A program made the translations under genes and the position numbers. This document shows positions 1 to 6,678 of a DNA stretch of 13,433 nucleotides, piece by piece. Below the pieces are notes generated by a model. That model worked only from the letters and a program-made list of their open reading frames with translations, was not told the DNA's origin and made no database searches. Position 1 is the stretch's first letter; each line of letters opens with the position of its first letter. This DNA is from Ignavibacteriales bacterium (GTDB taxonomy: Bacteria; Bacteroidota; Ignavibacteria; Ignavibacteriales; Melioribacteraceae), in NCBI GenBank assembly GCA_016929735.1, contig JAFGID010000127.1, forward strand, positions 1 to 13,433, written 5' to 3'.

Positions 1-25
1 ATTTGATTTGAACTATAATAGAATT

Positions 26-135
26 TCCCGACAGGTCGGGATCTACATTCCGATAAATCGGAATTCCGAGAGACTTTAAGTTGTGACGGAAAAAATTGCG
101 AAGTAATTTTTGTAGTCATCCCGATTTAATCGGGA
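26..135. repeat. Palindrome-rich 110-bp element interrupting the CRISPR array
   Basis: Between the two trimmed CRISPR repeats lies a non-spacer-like segment made almost wholly of inverted repeats. These are TCCCGAC/GTCGGGA at 26-41, ATTCCGAT/ATCGGAAT at 47-64, a hairpin at 84-118 (outer arms TGAC/GTCA, inner arms AAAAATT/AATTTTT, loop GCGAAGT), and TCCCGATTTAATCGGGA at 119-135. The first and last palindromes share TCCCGA...TCGGGA ends, so the element is bounded by similar terminal palindromes, as expected of a REP- or MITE-like dispersed element. It has no room for a protein. That it is dispersed in the genome is inferred from its structure; only one copy is seen here. Confidence 0.6.
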
Positions 136-500
136 ATTTGAACTATAATAGAATTGAGACTGCAAATGTTTTTATCTTTATTGGTTGCTCTTGTTAGCAT
201 TTGATTTGAACTATAATAGAATTGAGACCCTTTTAATTGGTCAGCTGTGAAAACTTCTAATGTATTTGATTTGAACTATAATAGAATTGAGACTATGGGT
301 CTCTTCCTTATCTACGTGCCAGAGATTTTCATTTGATTTGAACTATAATAGAATTGAGACAACCAATAATTAAAAACTCCGTTGGTTTCACTATATCTAA
401 TTTGATTTGAACTATAATAGAATTGAGACATTTTAACCTCCGTTAAAATAATTTATAAAAATTAAATTTGATTTGAACTATAATAGAATTGAGACGATCC

Positions 501-528
501 TGTGCATTGAGCGTAGTCGAAATGCACA
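501..528. repeat. REP-like hairpin inside the last CRISPR spacer
   Basis: Perfect 8-bp arms TGTGCATT (501-508) and AATGCACA (521-528) enclose the 12-base loop GAGCGTAGTCGA. The core from 506 to 523 matches the hairpin core at 631-648 in 17 of 18 positions, while the outer stem bases differ between copies yet remain paired. This points to a structured dispersed element rather than random spacer content. Similar ATTGAGCGNAGTCGAAAT sequences are, from memory, common between genes in Bacteroidota-group genomes; this was not checked. Confidence 0.65.
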
Positions 529-582
529 ATTATAATTTGAATGAATTATAAATTATAGTAGAATTGAGACTAGAATTTCTAT

Positions 583-603
583 AAAAAAATGATGAGTTTT
601 TTT
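583..603 (+). terminator. Possible weak A/T-stem terminator after the CRISPR array
   Basis: A run of seven A (583-589), the loop TGATGAG (590-596) and a run of seven T (597-603) form a stem directly after the last degenerate repeat, and one further T follows. The stem has no G-C pairs, so it would be unstable. It is listed because of its position and T tract. Confidence 0.25.
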
Positions 604-626
604 TGAATGTCAGATTGGACGATTAT

Positions 627-652
627 GCTAATTGAGCGAAGTCGAAATCAGC
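627..652. repeat. Second REP-like hairpin, downstream of the array
   Basis: Arms GCTAATT (627-633) and AATCAGC (646-652) pair with one A-C mismatch around the loop GAGCGAAGTCGA. The loop differs by one base from that of the hairpin in the last spacer. A T-rich stretch follows at 656-665, so it could also act as a weak terminator for transcription coming out of the CRISPR array. Confidence 0.55.
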
Positions 653-692
653 GTCTTTTATTTTTGTAAACTATTCTATTTACATTTCATTT

Positions 693-723
693 TTTGTCAA
701 AACCTCAAAAAGAATTAGATTTA
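693..723 (+). promoter_or_regulatory. Bacteroidota-type promoter for tRNA-Ser
   Basis: TTTG at 693-696, a 19-bp spacer, then TAGATTTA at 716-723. This matches the Bacteroidota consensus TTTG-N19-TAnnTTTG except for the last base of the -7 element. The predicted start near 730 lies about 15 bases before the mature tRNA, a sensible 5' leader. The match is by eye in AT-rich sequence, so a chance fit is possible. Confidence 0.45.
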
Positions 724-745
724 CACATTAAAAAATATTTTTTTT

Positions 746-834
746 GGAAGGGTGCCAGAGTGGTTGAACGGGGCGGTCTCGAAAACCGTTATACTGAGCG
801 ATTGGTATCGAGGGTTCGAATCCCTCTCCTTCCG
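746..834 (+). tRNA. tRNA-Ser, anticodon CGA
   Basis: A complete class II cloverleaf can be folded. The acceptor stem 746-752 pairs with 827-833 (last pair a G-U wobble). The anticodon stem 773-777/785-789 carries the loop CTCGAAA with anticodon CGA at 780-782, which reads the serine codon UCG. A long variable arm runs from about 790 to 809, as expected for tRNA-Ser. The T arm is 810-814/822-826 with loop TTCGAAT, and the discriminator base is G834. The 3' CCA is not encoded (CGG follows) and must be added after transcription. The gene lies 175 bp past the end of the CRISPR array and on the same strand. Confidence 0.95.
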
Positions 835-844
835 CGGAGAACTC

Positions 845-874
845 CCCATTAAGGGAACAAAGAACAATAATGGG
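845..874 (+). other. Inverted repeat after tRNA-Ser
   Basis: CCCATTA (845-851) and TAATGGG (868-874) are perfect 7-bp arms around a 16-base loop, 11 bases past the tRNA. No T run follows directly, so it is not a standard intrinsic terminator. It could be a processing or termination hairpin for the tRNA transcript. The rest of 835-1028 is AT-rich with no gene seen. Confidence 0.3.
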
Positions 875-1028
875 TAACGGTTAAATTTATTTGCAAATTT
901 GCGGTGGAAAAAAGGAAGGTATTAAATATTTATTGGAAAAAACTTCTTTATAATTTTTTTTCAACAAATAGAAATTTTTCTCAGCAAATTTATATAAATT
1001 TGTAATAGAAATATTTCGGAGGAATAAA

Positions 1029-2687
1029 ATGATAGACAAAAATTTAAGTATAAAGCCAATAGAAGAAATTGCAGAGAAATTAGGATTAACAATCAATTAT
1101 ATTGAAAAGCATGGTGAATTAAAAGCAAAAATTAAATACGATAAGATTAAAAATATTGACAAAGGAAAGGGAAAGCTGATTATGGTCACAGCAATGTCTC
1201 CAACTCCTGCGGGCGAAGGCAAAACTACGACGACTATCGGTTTAGTTGATGCATTAAACAAAATTGGAAAAAAAACGATCGGAACATTACGGGAACCATC
1301 ACTCGGTCCAGTATTCGGAATGAAAGGAGGTGCAACTGGTGGCGGGCTTGCCCAAATTATGCCTTCAGATGAAATAAATTTACATTTTACAGGTGATATT
1401 CATGCAATTACATCAGCACACAACCTGCTCTCGGCAATGATTGATAATAGGTTGCATTTTGACAGCTCATGCGGAATGCTTGACAGCAGGTCAATTACGT
1501 GGAAAAGAGTAATAGATATGGGTGACAGGGTACTGCGAGAAATAGTAGTTGGTATCGGTGGTCCTTTAAGAGGTATTGCAAGAGAAACAGGTTTTGATAT
1601 AACCGCAGCTTCGGAAGTGATGGCAATTTTATGTCTGGCAAAAGATATTCCGGATTTAAAAGAAAAACTGGGAAATATCCTAATTGGTTACTCCCCAGAT
1701 AATAAACCTGTATTTGCAAAAAATATTAATGCAAATAATGCAATGACAGCATTATTAAAAGACGCTATAAAACCTAATCTTGTTCAGACATTAGAAAATA
1801 ATCCTGTTCTTGTACACGGCGGTCCATTTGCTAATATTGCTCATGGAACAAATTCAATTGTTGCAACTCGTCTTGGATTAAATTTAGCAGATCTTGTTGT
1901 TACAGAATCAGGTTTTGGTTCAGATTTAGGTGCTGTAAAATATTTTGATATTGTGGTTCGTTCGGGTGAAATTCCAGTTCCTTCTTGTTGTATATTAGTT
2001 GCTACTGTAAGGTCATTGAAATATCATGGTGGTGTAAAATTGGATACACTTAATGTAGAAAACATTGAAGCAGTAGAAAAAGGATTTGAGAATTTGTCCA
2101 AACATATTGATAATATGAAAAAATTTGGAACTCCATTTGTTGTTGCTATAAATAAATTTGCAAGTGATACAGAAAGGGAGATTGCAAAAGTTATTGAACT
2201 ATGCAAGAAAGAAAATGCAAGAGTTGCAGTTAATAATACATTTGCTGAAGGAAGTCAAGGAGGAATAGACTTAGCTAATGAGATATTATCTGCAATTGAA
2301 AAAGATAAGAATAAACACCAAACATTTTATGAATTAGATTTACCTATAATTGAGAAAATAAATATTCTGGCAAAGCAGTTTTTCGGTGCAAAAGATGTTG
2401 CGATGGAAGGAAAGATTGAAAGGAAAATAAAAAAGATAGAAAATATTGGATTTGGGAATGTTCCAATTTGTATTGCTAAAACTCAATATTCGCTTTCAAG
2501 CGACGACAAAGCACTCGGTTGTCCAAAAGATTTTACACTTATTGTTAATAACGCATCATTAAGTTCGGGTGCAGGGTTTGTCGTTGTCTATTGTGGTGAT
2601 ATTATGACAATGCCCGGATTACCGAAAATCCCTTCGGCGGAAAGAATTGATATTGATGAAAATTGTGAAATAACAGGTTTAACTTAA
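1029..2687 (+). CDS. fhs: Formate-tetrahydrofolate ligase (10-formyl-THF synthetase)
   Basis: This cytoplasmic enzyme joins formate to tetrahydrofolate using ATP, giving 10-formyl-THF for purine synthesis, initiator-tRNA formylation or Wood-Ljungdahl-type one-carbon flow. The 552 residues match the usual family length of about 555. The nucleotide-binding P-loop PTPAGEGKT is at residues 58-66. The family signature block REPSLGPVFG (88-97) runs into GGATGGGLAQ and then INLHFTGDIHAIT (116-128). The C-terminal PGLPKIPSAE begins at residue 529. All are intact, so the gene looks functional. The start is set by a strong GGAGG at 1018-1022, six bases before ATG. TAAATTTG at 995-1002 fits a -7 element, but no matching -33 TTTG lies at the right distance, so the promoter is unsure. 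It stands alone between tRNA-Ser and a secreted-protease gene, without other folate genes, so the window does not show whether it serves biosynthesis or formate metabolism. Confidence 0.97.
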   Translation: MIDKNLSIKPIEEIAEKLGLTINYIEKHGELKAKIKYDKIKNIDKGKGKLIMVTAMSPTPAGEGKTTTTIGLVDALNKIGKKTIGTLREPSLGPVFGMKGGATGGGLAQIMPSDEINLHFTGDIHAITSAHNLLSAMIDNRLHFDSSCGMLDSRSITWKRVIDMGDRVLREIVVGIGGPLRGIARETGFDITAASEVMAILCLAKDIPDLKEKLGNILIGYSPDNKPVFAKNINANNAMTALLKDAIKPNLVQTLENNPVLVHGGPFANIAHGTNSIVATRLGLNLADLVVTESGFGSDLGAVKYFDIVVRSGEIPVPSCCILVATVRSLKYHGGVKLDTLNVENIEAVEKGFENLSKHIDNMKKFGTPFVVAINKFASDTEREIAKVIELCKKENARVAVNNTFAEGSQGGIDLANEILSAIEKDKNKHQTFYELDLPIIEKINILAKQFFGAKDVAMEGKIERKIKKIENIGFGNVPICIAKTQYSLSSDDKALGCPKDFTLIVNNASLSSGAGFVVVYCGDIMTMPGLPKIPSAERIDIDENCEITGLT

Positions 2688-2718
2688 ATTTTAATGTTTT
2701 TAATTTTTTATTATTTTG

Positions 2719-2739
2719 AAACAAAATTATTTGTTTTTT
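2719..2739 (+). terminator. Possible terminator after fhs
   Basis: AAACAAA (2719-2725) and TTTGTTT (2730-2736) form a 7-bp stem with the loop ATTA, followed by more T to 2739, about 30 bases after the fhs stop. The stem has a single G-C pair and would be weak, but its position and T tract fit an intrinsic terminator. The remaining spacer to 2817 shows only the ribosome binding site of the next gene. Confidence 0.3.
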
Positions 2740-2817
2740 ATAAATAAATTTAAAAATTATAAAGGGGAGAAAGAGGAATAAATTAAAAGAATAAAATATA
2801 TTTATTAGGGGGCTAAA

Positions 2818-5800
2818 ATGAAAAATACGAACTATTTTATGCTTGTTGTATTATTCGTAATCCTACCAAGTATTTTCTATCCTCAGGGTATCACAAAAGA
2901 AATTCAACTAACATTTAACACATCAGAATTTTCAATAATCGAAGGATTTGATAAAGAATATTCTATTCTCAATTTTGATGGTGCCAACTATTTTTTAAAA
3001 GAAGATGAGGGGGAACCATCGTTACCTTGTATGTCATTTAATTTATTAGTTGATTACGGAGCGGAATTTATAAAATTAGAATATTCTTTTGACACGGTTT
3101 TGTTTGCAGAAAATATTGTTATCCAACCTATAATACCTCCGGTCCCTACTTCATTAAATCATCTTCCAATGCCGGAAATCTTACCAAAAGCAAAAATTTA
3201 TTTTTCAAATGAACAATTTCCTGAGAAAAATGTTGAATTTGTTTCGAAAGCACAATTAAGTCAATATGCATATTTATCGTTTATTTTAAATCCGTTTATT
3301 TATTACCCTGAAGAAAAAAAAATATTTTTGATTACAGAAATAAATATTTCTGTAACTTATCAGACAAAATCGACTCTACAAAATAATCGTTGGGATAATG
3401 GAATGTTTGCAAGCTTTGTAAGGGAATTGGTGGTGAACAAAGATGAGTTGAATGATTTTAATACTGTGAAAACGCCAAATACCTTAACAAGCGAATGCGA
3501 ATATTTAATAATTACGAGCGAGGCATTATCAATATATTTTGAACCTTTGGTAATTTGGAAAGCAAGAAAGGGAATGCATGTTGAAATAATCTCATTAGAA
3601 GATATTTATGCAAATTATCCTGGTGAAACAAATCAATTAAAAATTAAAAATTGTGTTTACGATTATTATTTGAATAAAGGTCTTATTTGGGTATTGTTGG
3701 GTGGTGATAATGCAGTAGTCCCAAAACAAAATACTTATCTTAAAGCTGGCAGTTATGAATCGGTGGACGCTCCTTGTGATATGTTCTATGGGTGTTTTGA
3801 TAATCAATTTGATTGGAATGCGGATGGAGATGAATATTTTGGAGAACTTGAAGATAATGTAGATATGGCACCAGAAGTAATAGTAGGTAGAGCACCAATA
3901 AGAACAGGTGAGCATGCTATTGCTTTTGTTAATAAAACAATCAATTATGAAGTAAATCCAACAGTTGATAATTTTATCGAGAAATTATTGATGGGAGGAG
4001 TTAAATTATGGGGTTATGTTGACGGAATTAGTGATTCTGAATTAAAGTGTGAATTAATGTGGTCAAGTTATATAAACCCAGTATGGGATGGTAATAAATT
4101 TAGATTTTATGATACTAATACAGATTTTGGAGGTCCTTCTTATGACGTTACAGCTACTCATTATTCTGACCTGATAAATACAGGATACCATTATTTATAT
4201 TTTTCAGGGCATGGTGGTTATACAGGTGTTGGAATGGAAAGTGGAGTTAGTCATAATTCTACATATGCTTTAAATTTAACAAATCTAAACACTCAAGGAA
4301 TATTTTTAGCAAACTCCTGTCTAACAAATGGTTTTGATAAAGCAGAACCTTGTTATAGCGAAGCATATATACGAAATCCAAATGGTGGATGTGTGGCGGT
4401 TTGGACTAGTTCAAGATATGGTTGGGATACAGGACAACAATACCACGGTCCCTCGACATTATTTGCACGTTATTTTTTGGTTTATCTTTTTACAGGCATT
4501 CCTCAAAGTAAACCATATAAATTTGGAGCAATTGCAAGTCAAGTGAAAAATTACTATCTCCCAAGTGCAAACTATTATGGTTGTTTTCGTTGGTTAATCC
4601 TTGCTCAGAATATTACAGGTGATCCGGATTTAATGTTATATACTTATAATCCACAAACTATTACTGTAGAGCACCCAAAAACAATTCCATACAATTCAAA
4701 TTACTTTAGTATTAGTAATTGTAATTGTGAAAACGGAATAGTGACACTAACAACTAATGATACAATAATTAGTAAATCTACGATTACCAATGGTGGTTGC
4801 TTATTAGATTTTGCACCTATCTCAAATATTGGCAAAGAAATAACACTAACAATTACAGGGCATAACTTTAAACCATATATTGCCAACGTAGTTATTACCG
4901 ACCATTTTACACCTTCACCTGATAGTCTTTTCCCATTATTAAGTTATGGAAAAAGTGTAGTAGGAGATGTGGATTCTGATGGCGATTTGGATTTAATTGT
5001 ATCTGGTAAACTTGTTAAATGGCCCTATACTTCTAAAACTAAAATGTTCTTGAATGATGGTACGGGCAATTTTTATTTAGTCGGTGTTGATATGAATCCA
5101 GATATAATGGCTAAGGATGCTGAATTTATTGGTGTATCAAAGGGCTCGATAGCACTCGGTGATTATGACAATGATAGAGATATTGACATTTTGATTACGG
5201 GTTATAATGATTTAAAAGGTCAGGTAAGTATGGTATATGAAAATATAAATAATAAATATTTTCAATTAAACACTAATATTAACTTGCTCGGTGTTGATGA
5301 ATCTTATTGTTCATTTATTGATTATGACAACGATGGGGACCTAGATATATTTATATTTGGTCGGTTGAAGAAAATTTTACCAGATAGCGAGTGCATTACA
5401 AGATTTTATGAAAACACAAGTGATGGTAAATTTATTAATAGAGGTAGTTTGGGAGTGCAATATCTTTATGATGGAGATGCCGATTGGGGCGATTTTGACA
5501 ATGATGGCGATTTCGATTTAGCTATAACAGGTTTAAATTCTTCGAAAGAACCATTCACAACAATATATTCGTATGACGGACAAAAATTTTATATTAAAAA
5601 AGATTATTCATTTATACAATTGCATAATGGTTCAATAAAATGGGTTGATTTTAATAACGATGGATATCTGGATCTAATACATACTGGTTTGGATAAAAAT
5701 GGAAACAAAAGAACCTATCTATATGGTAATTTAGGTAATTCAAATTTCATATTAGCAAAAAACAAAATTATTCAATTGACAAATTCATCTATCGGAATAG

Positions 5801-6417
5801 GTGACTTTGATAATGATGGGGATTTTGATTTGTTGCTGACCGGACTTTCAGACCAATATACAACTAAGATGTACATAAATCAAAATGGTTCGTTTTCATT
5901 ATCCGATATTAATTTTTATCAAATTACAGATGGTATAGTGAGTGTTGGAGATTTTGATTTGGATAAGGATTTGGATGTTTTTTTGGGTGGAAATTTTGGA
6001 CAAAGTAAAACTAATGGATTATCAACAATATGGTCAAATTTATGTTCAAAGAAAAATACTAAACCTATTCCACCAGCCGAATTAAATTACAAGTTGCTAA
6101 ATAAAAAGGTAATTTTATCGTGGGAGCAGGGAGATGATTCCGAAACTGACAAAGATGGTTTATTATATGATTTAGTGTTATACCAGAGGGAAGATATTGC
6201 AAAGACTTCATCTTTGGATAAGTTTTATTTTAATATTTCTTCAATAAAAGACACAAGTTGGTTATTTAATAATCTACCCGAAGGGGAATATTATTTTAGA
6301 ATTAAAACGATTGATACAGGTTTGGAAATGTCAGATTTTTCTGTTGAACAAATGTTTAACTTTATAACTTCACTAAAACTAAACTTGAGAGTTTATTTGG
6401 AGGGGGCATATAGATAA
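2818..6417 (+). CDS. Secreted C25 (gingipain-type) cysteine protease with seven-bladed VCBS/FG-GAP propeller, C-terminally truncated
   Basis: Probable secreted or surface endopeptidase of 1199 residues. In order: an N-terminal signal segment (1 to about 23); a gingipain-propeptide-like region (about 27-190, with EGEPSLPCMSFNLL); a C25 catalytic domain (about 227-610) with the likely dyad His465 in FSGHGGY and Cys501 in ANSCLT, closing with the family's GDPDLML; an Ig-like stretch (about 612-705); seven repeats of DxDxDGDxD type starting at Asp717, 782, 835, 892, 944, 996 and 1045; an Fn3-like domain (about 1082-1187). Repeats 2, 5 and 7 depart from the consensus (DYDNDRDID, DFNNDGYLD, DFDLDKDLD), so Ca binding may vary by blade. 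The start follows a G-rich ribosome site at 2808-2812. The protein ends at LRVYLEGAYR with no T9SS sorting domain, which looks like truncation. It is not PorU-like, since PorU lacks VCBS repeats. Substrate and surface attachment are unknown. Confidence 0.88.
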   Translation: MKNTNYFMLVVLFVILPSIFYPQGITKEIQLTFNTSEFSIIEGFDKEYSILNFDGANYFLKEDEGEPSLPCMSFNLLVDYGAEFIKLEYSFDTVLFAENIVIQPIIPPVPTSLNHLPMPEILPKAKIYFSNEQFPEKNVEFVSKAQLSQYAYLSFILNPFIYYPEEKKIFLITEINISVTYQTKSTLQNNRWDNGMFASFVRELVVNKDELNDFNTVKTPNTLTSECEYLIITSEALSIYFEPLVIWKARKGMHVEIISLEDIYANYPGETNQLKIKNCVYDYYLNKGLIWVLLGGDNAVVPKQNTYLKAGSYESVDAPCDMFYGCFDNQFDWNADGDEYFGELEDNVDMAPEVIVGRAPIRTGEHAIAFVNKTINYEVNPTVDNFIEKLLMGGVKLWGYVDGISDSELKCELMWSSYINPVWDGNKFRFYDTNTDFGGPSYDVTATHYSDLINTGYHYLYFSGHGGYTGVGMESGVSHNSTYALNLTNLNTQGIFLANSCLTNGFDKAEPCYSEAYIRNPNGGCVAVWTSSRYGWDTGQQYHGPSTLFARYFLVYLFTGIPQSKPYKFGAIASQVKNYYLPSANYYGCFRWLILAQNITGDPDLMLYTYNPQTITVEHPKTIPYNSNYFSISNCNCENGIVTLTTNDTIISKSTITNGGCLLDFAPISNIGKEITLTITGHNFKPYIANVVITDHFTPSPDSLFPLLSYGKSVVGDVDSDGDLDLIVSGKLVKWPYTSKTKMFLNDGTGNFYLVGVDMNPDIMAKDAEFIGVSKGSIALGDYDNDRDIDILITGYNDLKGQVSMVYENINNKYFQLNTNINLLGVDESYCSFIDYDNDGDLDIFIFGRLKKILPDSECITRFYENTSDGKFINRGSLGVQYLYDGDADWGDFDNDGDFDLAITGLNSSKEPFTTIYSYDGQKFYIKKDYSFIQLHNGSIKWVDFNNDGYLDLIHTGLDKNGNKRTYLYGNLGNSNFILAKNKIIQLTNSSIGIGDFDNDGDFDLLLTGLSDQYTTKMYINQNGSFSLSDINFYQITDGIVSVGDFDLDKDLDVFLGGNFGQSKTNGLSTIWSNLCSKKNTKPIPPAELNYKLLNKKVILSWEQGDDSETDKDGLLYDLVLYQREDIAKTSSLDKFYFNISSIKDTSWLFNNLPEGEYYFRIKTIDTGLEMSDFSVEQMFNFITSLKLNLRVYLEGAYR

Positions 6418-6569
6418 AAATTTGTTAATAATTTATAATTATTATTTTTTTAAGGCTATTGGCATACTATTTCTGTAAAGGAAAAATAAATTTCTGTTTG
6501 TACTAAATTTTTCTCCTTACGAAAAAAGCTTTTTAGTGTAATTCATTATAAAAAAGTCAGTTTATTAAG

Positions 6570-6596
6570 ATTAGTTTTTTAATTAAAAAACCTAAT
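6570..6596 (+). terminator. Terminator-like inverted repeat after the C25 protease gene
   Basis: ATTAG plus six T (6570-6580) pairs with six A plus CCTAAT (6585-6596) around the loop AATT, with one bulged C. It lies about 150 bases after the stop codon and just before the next promoter, so it could end protease transcription. A/T-rich arms and no clear T run make it weak. The rest of 6418-6569 is AT-rich and shows no gene. Confidence 0.35.
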
Positions 6597-6600
6597 TTGG

Positions 6601-6632
6601 TTTGGAAAAAATTACTTATATAGTTATTTTTG
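6601..6632 (+). promoter_or_regulatory. Bacteroidota-type promoter for the TonB-receptor operon
   Basis: TTTG at 6601-6604, a 20-bp spacer, then TATTTTTG at 6625-6632. This is a full match to TTTG-N19/20-TAnnTTTG, the consensus for the primary sigma factor of Bacteroidota. The predicted start near 6639 gives a leader of about 40 bases before ATG 6679. It is the best promoter seen in the window and the likely source of a transcript covering the three genes to its right. Confidence 0.6.
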
Positions 6633-6641
6633 ACGTCAAAA
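6628..6641. promoter_or_regulatory. 14-bp perfect palindrome overlapping the -7 element, candidate operator
   Basis: TTTTGACGTCAAAA reads the same on both strands, centred between 6634 and 6635. It covers the TTTG of the -7 element and runs to the expected transcription start. A dimeric repressor bound here would block the promoter of the TonB-receptor gene. The regulator is unknown and none is encoded in the window. The flanking T and A runs add symmetry cheaply; the informative core is TGACGTCA. Confidence 0.4.
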
Positions 6642-6678
6642 TTTTAATATATAATTATTTTTTAATATGAGGTAAAAA

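Larger units (their letters stand above)
1..570 (+). CRISPR. CRISPR array, leader-distal end, continuing off the left edge
   Basis: The 30-bp repeat begins ATTTGATTTG and ends GAATTGAGAC. Exact copies lie at 199-228, 264-293, 331-360, 400-429 and 466-495. A copy lacking its first 5 bases lies at 136-160, and one lacking its last 5 at 1-25. A degenerate copy at 541-570 keeps the 3' half. Spacers are 161-198 (38 bp), 229-263 (35), 294-330 (37), 361-399 (39), 430-465 (36) and 496-540 (about 45, border uncertain because the last repeat is degenerate). All spacers differ. The repeat ends in ATTGAGAC, close to the ATTGAAAC crRNA 5' handle of many type I-B and III systems, so the + strand is probably the crRNA strand. 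The degenerate copy at the right agrees with a leader to the left. No cas gene is visible, so the subtype is unassigned; repeat and spacer lengths suit I-B. The window begins exactly at a repeat, so the array probably extends further. Confidence 0.95.

Noticed and set aside
70..74. GAGAC inside the 26-135 element, which could be the displaced end of the first CRISPR repeat after a 44-bp insertion
   Set aside because: Five bases are too few to trust, and this reading leaves an over-long 61-bp spacer plus a second unexplained palindrome replacing the start of the next repeat. One bounded element is simpler.
893..902. Palindrome GCAAATTTGC upstream of fhs as an operator
   Set aside because: Short, A/T-rich and more than 120 bases from the start codon, with no promoter element placed to use it; likely chance.
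995..1002. TAAATTTG upstream of fhs as a promoter -7 element
   Set aside because: The -7 match is good but no TTTG or TTG lies 17-23 bases upstream, so it is noted in the fhs entry and not called as a promoter.
6401..6406. Frameshift at the G run near the end of the C25 protease gene
   Set aside because: One shifted frame adds only about two dozen AT-biased residues with no domain resemblance and the other stops at once, so a simple indel does not restore a longer protein.
2818..6417. Assignment of the C25 protein as the T9SS sortase PorU
   Set aside because: PorU shares the C25 fold but lacks VCBS propeller repeats and an Fn3-like tail; this looks like a secreted protease, not the sortase.
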